Position numbers and translations under genes: made by a program
From: Albimonas marina
GTDB lineage: Bacteria > Pseudomonadota > Alphaproteobacteria > Rhodobacterales > Rhodobacteraceae
Reading direction: 5' to 3'
Assembly (NCBI RefSeq): GCF_029223255.1
Contig: NZ_JARHUC010000007.1
Coordinates: 1 to 64,000 of the forward strand
DNA length: 64,000 nt
The notes under the pieces: model-generated
The model's input: only the letters and a program-made list of their open reading frames with translations
Database searches by the model: none
Told to the model about the DNA's origin: nothing
Part shown: one piece after another, positions 32,626 through 40,754 of the stretch
Numbering within the stretch: position 1 is the first letter of the stretch
Layout of the letters: the number at the start of each line of letters is the position of its first letter

Positions 32626-33696
32626 ATGGCGAGCGGCGTCTCCTTTCGCCGCCTCGCCCGTCTTCGCCCTCGCGCCCCACGGCCGCGCCGTGTCCCGGCC
32701 TTGAGCCGGGACCGCCGCCGCGCGCCCCGCCGCGCGATCCTGCTGGGGCTGGGCGCCCTCCTGGCCCCGCTCCTCCTCGTCGCCCCCGCCTCCGCCGCCC
32801 CCCTCCCCGAGGGGGTCGAGCGCATCGGGATCGAGGTGCAGGGCCTCCCCCGGCAGGCCCTGGTCGAGGCGCCGGAGGCCCCCGAGGCGCCCGCCCCGAT
32901 CCTGCCCGGCGCGAAGCCGCCGCGCCCCGATCCCCTGCCGACCCTGATCCTGCTGCACGACCGCGGCCAGTCCGCCCTCCAGGTCCGGGCGCTGGCCGAC
33001 CTGGCCCGCGCCGAGCCCTTCCGCGGCTGGCTGCGCGTCTACCCCGAGGGCGGCGCGCGCACCTGGAACGCCGGCCGCCGCCGCGTCGACGGGGGCGAGG
33101 CGGTGCGCACCCCCGACGTGGCCTTCCTGCGCGCGCTGGTGGCGAAACTGGCGGAAGACGGGCTTGCCGACCCGTCCCGCATCATCCTCGCGGGCTTCGG
33201 GGAGGGCGGCGCCATGGTCCTGCGCACGCTGTGCGAGGCGCCCGGCCTCGTGCAGGGCGCCGCCATCGTCGGCGCGACCTGGCCCGCCTCGCTCAACTGC
33301 TCGCTGGGACGGCCGACCTCGGTCCTGGTCTTCAACGGGACCGAGGATCCCGTCGCCCCCTGGACCGGCGGCCAGGCGCGGGGGGAGCACAAGATCGGCG
33401 CCGGCGCGCTCGCCTCGGTCGACCGCACGATCTCCTCGCTCGTCGCGATGAACGACTGCCGCGCGCCGCTGGACGAGACGCTGCCCCACGGCGCCGGGCG
33501 CAAGCGCATCTGGTTCGCCTGCGAGGCGCCCCTGATGCAGTGGAAGATCGACGGCATGGGCCACCGCTGGCCGGGCGCGCCGGACCAGGGGCGGGAGGGA
33601 GACGGCCTCGGCCCGCCGACCCCGGAGGGCGCCCCCGACGCCACCGTCATGATCGCCGCCTTCTTCGTTTCGCTGGTGGAGCGGCCCGGTCCGTGA
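32626..33696 (+). CDS. Secreted polyhydroxybutyrate-depolymerase-like protein lacking the serine
   Basis: The 356-residue protein has an Arg-rich N terminus, a signal-like helix RAILLGLGALLAPLLLVAPASA (cleavage near residue 58), and an LpqC/depolymerase-type alpha/beta hydrolase domain: LPTLILLHDRGQSA, RVYPEGGARTWNAG, DVAFLRALVAKL, and the acid in FNGTEDPVAPW and His in GMGHRWPGA. At the nucleophile elbow, where the family has G-x-S-x-G, the sequence reads AGFGEGG, so the catalytic Ser is replaced by Gly. Either it is a non-enzymatic binding protein or uses another residue. The family's usual role is cleavage of polyesters or feruloyl esters outside the cell. It ends 13 bp before rnr. Confidence 0.75.
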   Translation: MASGVSFRRLARLRPRAPRPRRVPALSRDRRRAPRRAILLGLGALLAPLLLVAPASAAPLPEGVERIGIEVQGLPRQALVEAPEAPEAPAPILPGAKPPRPDPLPTLILLHDRGQSALQVRALADLARAEPFRGWLRVYPEGGARTWNAGRRRVDGGEAVRTPDVAFLRALVAKLAEDGLADPSRIILAGFGEGGAMVLRTLCEAPGLVQGAAIVGATWPASLNCSLGRPTSVLVFNGTEDPVAPWTGGQARGEHKIGAGALASVDRTISSLVAMNDCRAPLDETLPHGAGRKRIWFACEAPLMQWKIDGMGHRWPGAPDQGREGDGLGPPTPEGAPDATVMIAAFFVSLVERPGP

Positions 33697-33709
33697 TACC
33701 GCGCGGCCG

Positions 33710-35968
33710 ATGAGCCGACTCCCCGACAAAGACACCCTCGCCGACTACATTCGCCAGAACCCCGACAAGGCCGGCAAGCGCGACCTCGCGCGCGCCTTCG
33801 GCCTGAAGGGGGTGGAGCGCGTGCAGCTCAAGGACCTGCTGCGCGAGCTGACCGACGAAGGCGTGATCGAGAAGCGCCCGGGCAAGAGCTTCGGCGCCCC
33901 CGGCCACCTGCCTCCCGTGGCGGTGCTGGTGGTGGGCGAGCCCGACCACAACGGCGACCTCTTCGCCACGCCCCAGGACTGGGACCGGGACGATCCCGCG
34001 CCCAAGGTCCTGATCCTGCCCGGCTCGCGCGGCCCCGCGCCGGGCCCCGGCGACCGGCTGCTGACCCGCGTCACCCCGGTGCATGGCGAGGATCATCACT
34101 ACACCGGCAAGGTCATCAAGAAGATCGGCTCCGGCCCCCGCAAGATCCTTGGAATTTTCCGCCGCGCGCCCGACGGCGGCGGGCGGCTGGTTCCCGTCTC
34201 GAAGGGCGACCAGCGCGAGTGGATCATCGCCGCCCGCGACGCCGACGAGGCCGAAAACGGAGAGCTGGTGGAGGCCGAGCAGATCGGCCAGATCCGCCGC
34301 AACCGCGACTTGGCGCTGCCCCGCGCCCGGGTGGTGGGCAAGCTGGGCTCGCCGGGCTCCGCGCGCAGCTTCTCCCTGATCGCGATCCATGAGCAGGGCA
34401 TCCCCGACGCCTTCCCCGAGCGCGTGACCGAGGCCGCCGCCGCCGCCGAGCCGGTGACCTCGCTGAAGGGCCGCGAGGACCTGCGCCACCTGCCGCTGGT
34501 CACCATCGACCCGGCCGACGCGCGCGACCATGACGACGCCGTCTGCGCGCTGCCCGACGAGGACCCGGAGAACCCGGGCGGCCATGTCGTCTGGGTCGCC
34601 ATCGCCGACGTCGCCCATTACGTGCGCCCCGGCTCGCCGCTCGACCGCGAGGCGCGGCTGCGCGGCAACTCCACCTACTTCCCCGACCGCGTCGTGCCGA
34701 TGCTGCCCGAGGAGCTTTCCGCCAATCTTTGCTCGCTGGTCGAGGGCGAAGACCGCCCCTGCATCGCGCTGCGCATGGTGCTGGCAGAGGACGGGACCAA
34801 GCGCGCCCACGACTTCCACCGCGGCCTGATGCGCTCCCCCGCCTCGCTGACCTACGAGCGGGTGCAGGCCGCCGCCGACGGCCGCCCGGACGCGGAGATC
34901 GAGCCGCACCTGCGCACGATCGCCGACCTCTACGCCGCCTACGACAGCGCGGCGAAGGCGCGGGAGCGTCGCCAGCCCCTCGACCTCGACCTGCCGGAGC
35001 GGCGGATCAAGCTGGCGGAGGACGGGACCGTCGCCTCCATCGGCTTCCGCGACCGGCTCGAGGCGCACCGGCTGATCGAGGAGTTCATGATCCTCGCCAA
35101 CGTTTGCGCCGCCGAGACGCTGGAGGCCAAGCGCCGCCCGCTCCTGTTCCGCGTCCACGAGGAGCCCGGCCAGGACAAGCTCGACACGCTGCGCGACGTG
35201 GCCGAGGGCTGCGGGCTGACGCTGTCGAAGTCCCAGGTCATCCGCCCGGCGCTGTTCAACCGGCTGCTGCACCAGGCCGCCGGCTCCGACTTCGCCGAGC
35301 TGATCAACCTCACCGTCCTGCGCTCCCAGACCCAGGCCTACTATTCGCCCGACAACCTCGGGCACTTCGGCCTGAACCTGCGCGCCTACGCCCACTTCAC
35401 CTCGCCGATCCGCCGCTACGCCGACCTCGTCGTCCACCGCGCCCTGATCGCCGCCCACGACTGGGGGCGCGACGGCCAGACCGGCGAGGAGATCGAGGAC
35501 CTCAAGGACACCGCCGAGCACATCTCCTTCACCGAGCGTCGCTCGATGACCGCCGAGCGGGACACCAACGACCGCTACCTCGCCGCCTACCTGCAGGACC
35601 GGGTGGGCAACGAGTTCGCGGGCCGCGTCTCGGGCGTGGCGCGCTTCGGCCTCTTCGTGAAGCTCGACGAGACCGGCGCCGACGGCCTGATCCCGATCGC
35701 GAGCCTGGGGCGGGAGTGGTTCCGCCACGACCCCGAGACCCACACCCTGACCGGCGAGACCTCCGGCCGGGTGATCGCCATGGGCCAGCGCTGCCTGGTG
35801 CGCCTCGCCGAGGCCGTGCCCGTGACCGGCGGCCTGCTGCTGGAGCTCCTCGAGATCGAGGGCGAGGGCGCCCCGGCCCCGTCGCGCCGCAGGCAGCCCG
35901 CCCGCAAGAAGCTCTCGTCGGCCTCCAAGGCCCGCGCCAAGCACGCCCGCAAGAAGCGCCGCGGCTGA
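33710..35968 (+). CDS. rnr: Ribonuclease R
   Basis: The 752-residue 3'-to-5' exoribonuclease degrades structured RNA. Domains in order: N-terminal helix-turn-helix RDLARAFGLKGVERVQLKDL, cold-shock domains (about 70-240), the RNB catalytic domain starting LVTIDPADARDHDDAVCAL with the Mg2+-binding aspartates, HFTSPIRRYADLVVHR near 565, and an S1 domain GRVSGVARFGLFVKLDETGA. A lysine/arginine-rich tail (ARKKLSSASKARAKHARKK) closes it. Length and layout are normal for the family. In many alphaproteobacteria topA and rnr are close together, as here, although a hydrolase-like gene stands between. Confidence 0.96.
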   Translation: MSRLPDKDTLADYIRQNPDKAGKRDLARAFGLKGVERVQLKDLLRELTDEGVIEKRPGKSFGAPGHLPPVAVLVVGEPDHNGDLFATPQDWDRDDPAPKVLILPGSRGPAPGPGDRLLTRVTPVHGEDHHYTGKVIKKIGSGPRKILGIFRRAPDGGGRLVPVSKGDQREWIIAARDADEAENGELVEAEQIGQIRRNRDLALPRARVVGKLGSPGSARSFSLIAIHEQGIPDAFPERVTEAAAAAEPVTSLKGREDLRHLPLVTIDPADARDHDDAVCALPDEDPENPGGHVVWVAIADVAHYVRPGSPLDREARLRGNSTYFPDRVVPMLPEELSANLCSLVEGEDRPCIALRMVLAEDGTKRAHDFHRGLMRSPASLTYERVQAAADGRPDAEIEPHLRTIADLYAAYDSAAKARERRQPLDLDLPERRIKLAEDGTVASIGFRDRLEAHRLIEEFMILANVCAAETLEAKRRPLLFRVHEEPGQDKLDTLRDVAEGCGLTLSKSQVIRPALFNRLLHQAAGSDFAELINLTVLRSQTQAYYSPDNLGHFGLNLRAYAHFTSPIRRYADLVVHRALIAAHDWGRDGQTGEEIEDLKDTAEHISFTERRSMTAERDTNDRYLAAYLQDRVGNEFAGRVSGVARFGLFVKLDETGADGLIPIASLGREWFRHDPETHTLTGETSGRVIAMGQRCLVRLAEAVPVTGGLLLELLEIEGEGAPAPSRRRQPARKKLSSASKARAKHARKKRRG

Positions 35969-36015
35969 GCCGGGCGCCCCGGCGCCCCGGCGCGACGCCC
36001 GCGCCCGGGCGCCAA

Positions 36016-36179
36016 GCGCCTGTTTCCCGGAGCCGTCTCTCGCTGATGCCGATCAGAGCGACTCGGCCGGAGGGGTCAGGGATCGCGCAGCGACCCGCGC
36101 TTGCGCGGGCTTGTCCTTGACCCCTCCGGCCGAGTCGCTCAGGCATCTTCAGCGAGAGACGGATCCGGGAAACAGGCGC
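36016..36179. repeat. 164-bp palindromic intergenic element, copy B
   Basis: Arms begin GCGCCTGTTTCCCGG and end CCGGGAAACAGGCGC. Moving inward, GTCTCTCGCTGA pairs with TCAGCGAGAGAC, GAGCGACTCGGCCGG with CCGGCCGAGTCGCTC, AGGGGTCA with TGACCCCT, and a central hairpin CCCGCGCTTGCGCGGG. Compared with copy A (10203-10363, opposite orientation), the blocks CTGAAGATGCCTGAGCGA, GGTCAAGGACAAGCCC and CGCGATCCCTGACC are shared, while stem bases between them differ on both sides in a pairing-preserving way. It follows rnr and precedes a GST gene. Confidence 0.8.
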
Positions 36180-36341
36180 GCCCCCTGTTTCCGGGTGAGT
36201 CAGGAGCGTCCTCCCCCCCTCACCCATCGAAGCGCCCCCCAAGCCGCATCCCCAAGCCCGCCCGCAGGGCGCCTCCGTCCCCGGTTTCCTTTCGCCGCCC
36301 CGACGGGCAATGTCGCGGCCAAACCAACCGGGAGGATTCAC

Positions 36342-36989
36342 ATGACCGCCACCCCCGCGCCCGTGCGCCTGGTGACCTGCTCCACCGCCCCCAACCCGCG
36401 CCGCGTCAACGCGTTCCTGGTGGAGAAGGGGGTCGAGATCCCCAGGGTGGAGATCGACCTCGCCACCCGCGCCCACTACGACCCGGAGCATCTGGCGAAG
36501 TTCGGCACCCACCACCTGCCGGCGCTGGAGCTCTCCGACGGCACGACCCTGACCGAGACCATGGCGATCTGCCGCTTCCTCGAGGGGCTGCATCCCGAGC
36601 CGAACCTGATGGGCGCGACGCCCCTCGAGCTCGGGCGCATCGACCAGTGGAACCGCCGGGTGGAGTTCATGATCATGCTCCCCGCCGCTTACGTCTTCCG
36701 CCACTCGCACCCCGCGATGGCGGCGCTCGAGGTGCAGGAGCCGGTGATGTCGGACTGGCACCGCCGCCCGCTCGCCAACGGGCTCGAGGTGCTGAACAAG
36801 CGCCTGGAGGAGAGCGAGTTCCTCGCCGGCGACCGTTTCACCATGGCCGACATCAACGCCTACATCGCGCTCGATTTCATGCGCGTCACCAAGACTCGCG
36901 TGCCGGACGAGCACACGGCCACCCTGCGCTGGCAGGCCGCGCTGAAGGACCGTCCGTCCCTGCAGCGCTACGTCCCGCCGGCGGCGTGA
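36342..36989 (+). CDS. Glutathione S-transferase family protein
   Basis: ATG at 36342 with GGGAGG at 36330-36335; 215 residues. The N-terminal thioredoxin-like domain has VTCSTAPNPRRVNAFLVEKG (9-28) with a Ser/Thr/Cys-rich active region, the cis-Pro in HHLPALELSDG, and LTETMAICRFLE, where Glu-Thr binds glutathione. The C-terminal helical domain ends with FLAGDRFTMADINAYIALDF. The class and substrate are not determined. The upstream gap holds palindromic element B. The next gene (TTG at 36997) follows 7 bp after the stop. Confidence 0.93.
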   Translation: MTATPAPVRLVTCSTAPNPRRVNAFLVEKGVEIPRVEIDLATRAHYDPEHLAKFGTHHLPALELSDGTTLTETMAICRFLEGLHPEPNLMGATPLELGRIDQWNRRVEFMIMLPAAYVFRHSHPAMAALEVQEPVMSDWHRRPLANGLEVLNKRLEESEFLAGDRFTMADINAYIALDFMRVTKTRVPDEHTATLRWQAALKDRPSLQRYVPPAA

Positions 36990-36996
36990 GGCGCGG

Positions 36997-37683
36997 TTGA
37001 GCGGGCCGGCCCCCCTTCCCCTGGTCTTCGACAGCCCGGTTCTGCTGCTGGGCGGGGGGCCGGCCGCGCCCGATCTGATCGCGGAGCTTCGCCCTCTCTG
37101 CGGCGCGGTGGTCGCCGCCGACGGGGGCGCGGACCGGCTGGAAGGCGGGCCGCCCCCCGACGCGATCATCGGGGACATGGACTCGATCGCGGACGCGCCG
37201 GGCTGGCGCGCCCGCCTCGGCCCCCGCTTCCTGCACGAGCCCGAGCAGGAGAGCACCGATCTCGGCAAATGCCTGCGCCTGACCCGCGCGCCGCTCTACC
37301 TCGCGGCGGGGTTCCTGGGCGGGCGGCTCGACCATTCGCTGGCCGCGCTCCATGCGCTCGCCACCCATCCCGACCGGCGGATCCTGCTGGCGGGGCGGGA
37401 GGACCTGGCCTTCCTCGCCCCCCTGCGCTGGCGCGCGCGGCTGGCCGAGGGGGCGCGCGTCTCGATCTTCCCGCTGGGCCCCTGCACGGGCCTCGCCTCC
37501 ATCGGGCTGACCTGGCCGCTGGAGCGGCTGGCGTTGGGTCCCGAGACCCGCATCGGCACCTCGAATCGCGCGGCGCAGGCGCAGGTGGGCCTCGATCTCG
37601 ACCGCCGCGCGGCGGTGGTGATGGTCGAGCGTCGGTTTCTGCACGAGACCATCGCCTCCCTCGACGAGGCGCCCGGGGCCTGA
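36997..37683 (+). CDS. thiN: Thiamine pyrophosphokinase
   Basis: TTG start at 36997, seven bases after the GST stop, gives 228 residues. The enzyme transfers pyrophosphate from ATP to thiamine. Motifs: VVAADGGADRL, PPDAIIGDMDSI (about 52-63) with the metal-binding Asp, PEQESTDLGKCLRL, and FLGGRLDHSLAAL with the His that contacts the ligand. The C-terminal beta-sandwich half includes RVSIFPLGPCTGLASIGLTW and GTSNRA. The unusual TTG is accepted because the first ATG downstream would remove part of the core. It may be translated from the GST transcript. Confidence 0.92.
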   Translation: MSGPAPLPLVFDSPVLLLGGGPAAPDLIAELRPLCGAVVAADGGADRLEGGPPPDAIIGDMDSIADAPGWRARLGPRFLHEPEQESTDLGKCLRLTRAPLYLAAGFLGGRLDHSLAALHALATHPDRRILLAGREDLAFLAPLRWRARLAEGARVSIFPLGPCTGLASIGLTWPLERLALGPETRIGTSNRAAQAQVGLDLDRRAAVVMVERRFLHETIASLDEAPGA

Positions 37684-37798
37684 GGGCGCCGCCCGCGCCC
37701 CGCGCCCCTCGCTTTCCGAATTTCGGCCTGCGCTGCGTCACCACGGGGGATGACCGCGGCGCGCGCGCATTCTACACTCAAATGCGACGGAATTACCT

Positions 37799-37814
37799 AT
37801 TCAAAAATAGGAAT
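37799..37814. promoter_or_regulatory. SqrR/BigR-type operator (ATTC-N8-GAAT)
   Basis: In the short AT-rich spot before the persulfide dioxygenase gene, ATTC (37799-37802) and GAAT (37811-37814) are separated by exactly eight bases, and the surrounding CCTATT/AATAGG forms a second small inverted repeat. ATTC-N8-GAAT is what I recall as the recognition pattern of SqrR/BigR-type ArsR-family persulfide sensors, which repress sulfide-oxidation genes. The regulator gene itself is not in the window. Position 60-75 bp before the ATG fits repression of the persulfide gene. Confidence 0.6.
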
Positions 37815-37873
37815 GCATACCTATCTTCCCTGCCGAGCCATGCAGACCCCCTTGCCGACCCCCGGAGCGATCC

Positions 37874-38737
37874 ATGCGACCTGACGTGACCGCCTTTTTC
37901 GACGAGCCGACCAACACCGTCAGCTACGTCGTCAAGGATCCGACCTCCAATGCCTGCGCCATCGTCGACTCGGTGCTCGATTTCGACAACGCCGCCGGGC
38001 GCACCTCAACCGAATCCGCCGACGAGATCATCGCCTGGGTGAAGGAGAAGGGACTGAAGGTGGAGTGGCTGCTCGAAAGCCATGTCCACGCCGACCACCT
38101 GTCGGCGGCGCCCTACATCCAGAAGGCCGTCGGCGGGAAGATCGGCATCGGCGAGAACATCCGCGTCGTGCAGGACACCTTCGGCAAGATCTTCAACGCC
38201 GGCACCGAGTTCGAGCGCGACGGCTCCCAGTTCGACCGGCTGTTCAAGGAGCAGGACCGCTTCTCGATCGGCGCGCTGGAGGGGTTCGTGCTGCACACGC
38301 CGGGCCACACGCCCGCCTGCCTGACCTACGTGATCGGCGACGCGGCCTTCGTGGGCGACACGCTGTTCCAGCCCGATTTCGGCACCGCGCGCTGCGACTT
38401 CCCCGGCGGCTCGGCCGAGACGCTGTGGCACTCGGTCCAGAAGATCCTCAGCCTGCCCGACGAGACCCGCATCTTCACCTGCCACGACTACAAGGCCCCC
38501 GGACGCGACGAATACGCGTGGGAGAGCACGGTCGGCGAGCAGAAGGCGAAGAACGTCCATGTCGGCGGCGGGAACACGCAGGAAGACTTCATCCGCATGC
38601 GCACCGAGCGGGACGCGCAGCTGGGCATGCCCAAGCTGATCATCCCCTCGATCCAGGTGAACATGCGCGCGGGCAAGATGCCCCCCGCCGAGGACAACGG
38701 GACCGTCTATCTCAAGGTTCCGATCAACAAGCTCTGA
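37874..38737 (+). CDS. Persulfide dioxygenase (ETHE1/Blh-type)
   Basis: ATG at 37874 with GGAG upstream; 287 residues. A metallo-beta-lactamase-fold iron enzyme that oxidises glutathione persulfide to sulfite and glutathione. Metal ligands can be placed: ESHVHADHLSAAP (HxHxDH), HTPGHTPACL, GDTLFQPDFG and FTCHDYKAPGRDE. Compared with glyoxalase II the protein is an ETHE1/Blh type (long loop RDEYAWESTVGEQKAKN, conserved MRAG near the end). It stands behind an ATTC-N8-GAAT operator and before a sulfide:quinone oxidoreductase fusion, which together oxidise sulfide in the cytoplasm. Confidence 0.93.
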   Translation: MRPDVTAFFDEPTNTVSYVVKDPTSNACAIVDSVLDFDNAAGRTSTESADEIIAWVKEKGLKVEWLLESHVHADHLSAAPYIQKAVGGKIGIGENIRVVQDTFGKIFNAGTEFERDGSQFDRLFKEQDRFSIGALEGFVLHTPGHTPACLTYVIGDAAFVGDTLFQPDFGTARCDFPGGSAETLWHSVQKILSLPDETRIFTCHDYKAPGRDEYAWESTVGEQKAKNVHVGGGNTQEDFIRMRTERDAQLGMPKLIIPSIQVNMRAGKMPPAEDNGTVYLKVPINKL

Positions 38738-38896
38738 GCCGCGCCCGCGCGCGCCCGAAACGGGTCCGGCGCCGAGAGGGGCCGGGCCGGGCTCGCCGCG
38801 ACGCCGGCGCCGGGGGAGGGGAGGCTCCCCCCGGGCGCGGCGCCCGGCGGGCCTCCCACGAAGAAGAAGCCCCCGGGCCGGCGGAGGAGACCCCCA

Positions 38897-40648
38897 TTGG
38901 AACGCAAGATCGTCTCGCCTGAATTCTCGGTGTCGCCGCAGATCGACCCGGCCGACGTCGGCCTCGCCGCCGCGCAGGGCGTGCGCGCCATCGTGTGCAA
39001 CCGCCCCGACGGGGAGGGGGACCAGCCCTCCTCCGAGACGATCCGCGAGGAGGCCGAGCGCCTGGGGCTCGAGTTCCGCTATCTTCCCGTCCCCTCCGGC
39101 CAGGTGACCGACGAGGCCGCCCGCGGCTTCGGCAAGGCGCTGGAGACGCTGCCGGGCCCGGTCTTGGCCTATTGCCGGTCGGGCACCCGCTCGATGACGC
39201 TCTGGGCGCTCGCGAAGGCGCCGCGGCTGAGCCCCGACGCCATCGTCGCGGCCGCGCAGGGCGCGGGCTACGACCTCGACGGCCTGCGCCCGCGGCTCGA
39301 GGCCGCCGCGCGGCTGGGCGAGGCGAACAAGCCCGACGCCTCGGGCCCCGGCGCGCCGCCGGCGCATCGCTACGACGTGGTGATCGTGGGCGGCGGGGCA
39401 GGGGGCATCGCCGCGGCGGCGAGCCTGCTCAAGCGCCGCCCGAGGCTCGACATCGCGATCGTCGAGCCGCAGTCGATCCACAACTACCAGCCCGGCTGGA
39501 CGCTGGTCGGCGGCGGCGTCTTCGACCGGCGCGACACGCTCAAACCCATGGCTTCGGTGATGCCCGCGGGCGTCCACTGGATCCGCGCCGCCGCCGCCCA
39601 GTTCTCGCCCGAGCGACGCGAGATCTCGCTCGAGGACGGGGCGCGGCTGGCCTACCGGGCGCTGGTGGTCGCGCCGGGGCTGAAGCTCGACTGGGACGCG
39701 ATCCCGGGGCTGAAGGAGACGCTGGGCCGCAACGGCGTCACCTCCAACTACCTCTTCGGCATGGCGCCCTATACGTGGGAGCTGGTGCAGACCCTGCGCG
39801 AGGGCCGCGCGATCTTCACCCAGCCCCCGATGCCGATCAAATGCGCGGGCGCGCCGCAGAAGGCGATGTACCTCGCCTGCGATCACTGGAACCGCGAGGG
39901 GCGCCTGGGTCGCCTCGACATCCAGTTCTGCAACGCTGGCGGGGTGCTGTTCGGGGTCGAGGACTACGTCCCCGCGCTGATGAACTACGTCAACGCCTAC
40001 GGCATCAAGCTGGCGATGAACGAGACGCTGGTCTCGGTCGACGGCGAGGCGAAGACGGCCGTGTTCAGCCGCAAGACGGACGCCGGGACCGAGGAGGTGA
40101 CGAAAGCGTTCGACATGCTCCACGCCGTTCCGCCGCAGCGGGGGCATGACTTCATCGCGCGCTCCCCGCTCGCGAACGCGGCCGGCTGGGTCGAGGTCGA
40201 TCCCGCCACCCTGCGCCACGTGCATTTCGCCGACGTCTACGGCCTGGGCGACGCCTGCTCGGCCCCCAACGCCAAGACCGCCGCCGCGGTGCGCAAGCAG
40301 GCGCCGGTGGTGGCCGAGAACGTGATCGCGACGCTCGAGGGCGGCGAGCCCCGCGCGATCTACGACGGCTACGGCTCCTGCCCGCTGACGGTGGAGCGGG
40401 GCAAGATCGTGCTGGCGGAGTTCGGCTACGGCGGCAAGCTGCTGCCCTCCTTCCCCGACTGGCTGATCGACGGCAAGCAGCCGACCCGCGCGGCCTGGTT
40501 CCTGAAGGAGAAGCTGCTGCCCCCCGTCTACTGGCACGCGATGCTGAAGGGGCGCGAGTGGCTGGCCGCGCCCGAGATCCTGCCCCGCACGCCGACGCCC
40601 CACGCCGCCGGCAAGGCCCTGGCCGAGACCGCCGGCAAGGCGGGCTGA
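38897..40648 (+). CDS. DUF442 sulfurtransferase-like domain fused to sulfide:quinone oxidoreductase
   Basis: TTG start at 38897 with a strong GGAGGAGA upstream. Of 583 residues, 1-115 are a Blh-type DUF442/TIGR01244 domain (phosphatase-like fold) with Cys93 in AYCRSGTRS; then a linker; then from about 122 an SQR-type flavoprotein with YDVVIVGGGAGGIAAAASLL, the redox Cys in PIKCAGAPQK, LGDACSAPNAKTA, and a late Cys in DGYGSCPLTVERGK. The last two motifs are those of type II (human SQOR-like) enzymes, which pass sulfide electrons to ubiquinone and transfer sulfane sulfur to an acceptor. The fused N domain could take that sulfur (inference). It is followed by a SulP transporter. Confidence 0.92.
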   Translation: MERKIVSPEFSVSPQIDPADVGLAAAQGVRAIVCNRPDGEGDQPSSETIREEAERLGLEFRYLPVPSGQVTDEAARGFGKALETLPGPVLAYCRSGTRSMTLWALAKAPRLSPDAIVAAAQGAGYDLDGLRPRLEAAARLGEANKPDASGPGAPPAHRYDVVIVGGGAGGIAAAASLLKRRPRLDIAIVEPQSIHNYQPGWTLVGGGVFDRRDTLKPMASVMPAGVHWIRAAAAQFSPERREISLEDGARLAYRALVVAPGLKLDWDAIPGLKETLGRNGVTSNYLFGMAPYTWELVQTLREGRAIFTQPPMPIKCAGAPQKAMYLACDHWNREGRLGRLDIQFCNAGGVLFGVEDYVPALMNYVNAYGIKLAMNETLVSVDGEAKTAVFSRKTDAGTEEVTKAFDMLHAVPPQRGHDFIARSPLANAAGWVEVDPATLRHVHFADVYGLGDACSAPNAKTAAAVRKQAPVVAENVIATLEGGEPRAIYDGYGSCPLTVERGKIVLAEFGYGGKLLPSFPDWLIDGKQPTRAAWFLKEKLLPPVYWHAMLKGREWLAAPEILPRTPTPHAAGKALAETAGKAG

Positions 40649-40754
40649 GGCCCGCCCCCGCTCCCGGCCGGCCCGTCCGCGGGCCGGTCCCCGAAACCGC
40701 CCCGCCCTGCGGGCCGGACCCCAATCGGCCCGCGCAGGCGGACCCCGAGGACCC

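Noticed and set aside
28764-32825. A 1353-codon open frame antisense to topA and its neighbours
   Set aside because: It mirrors topA codon by codon in very GC-rich DNA, has no domain wording, and reads as Arg/Gly/Leu/Val-rich noise; topA in the other frame is unmistakable.
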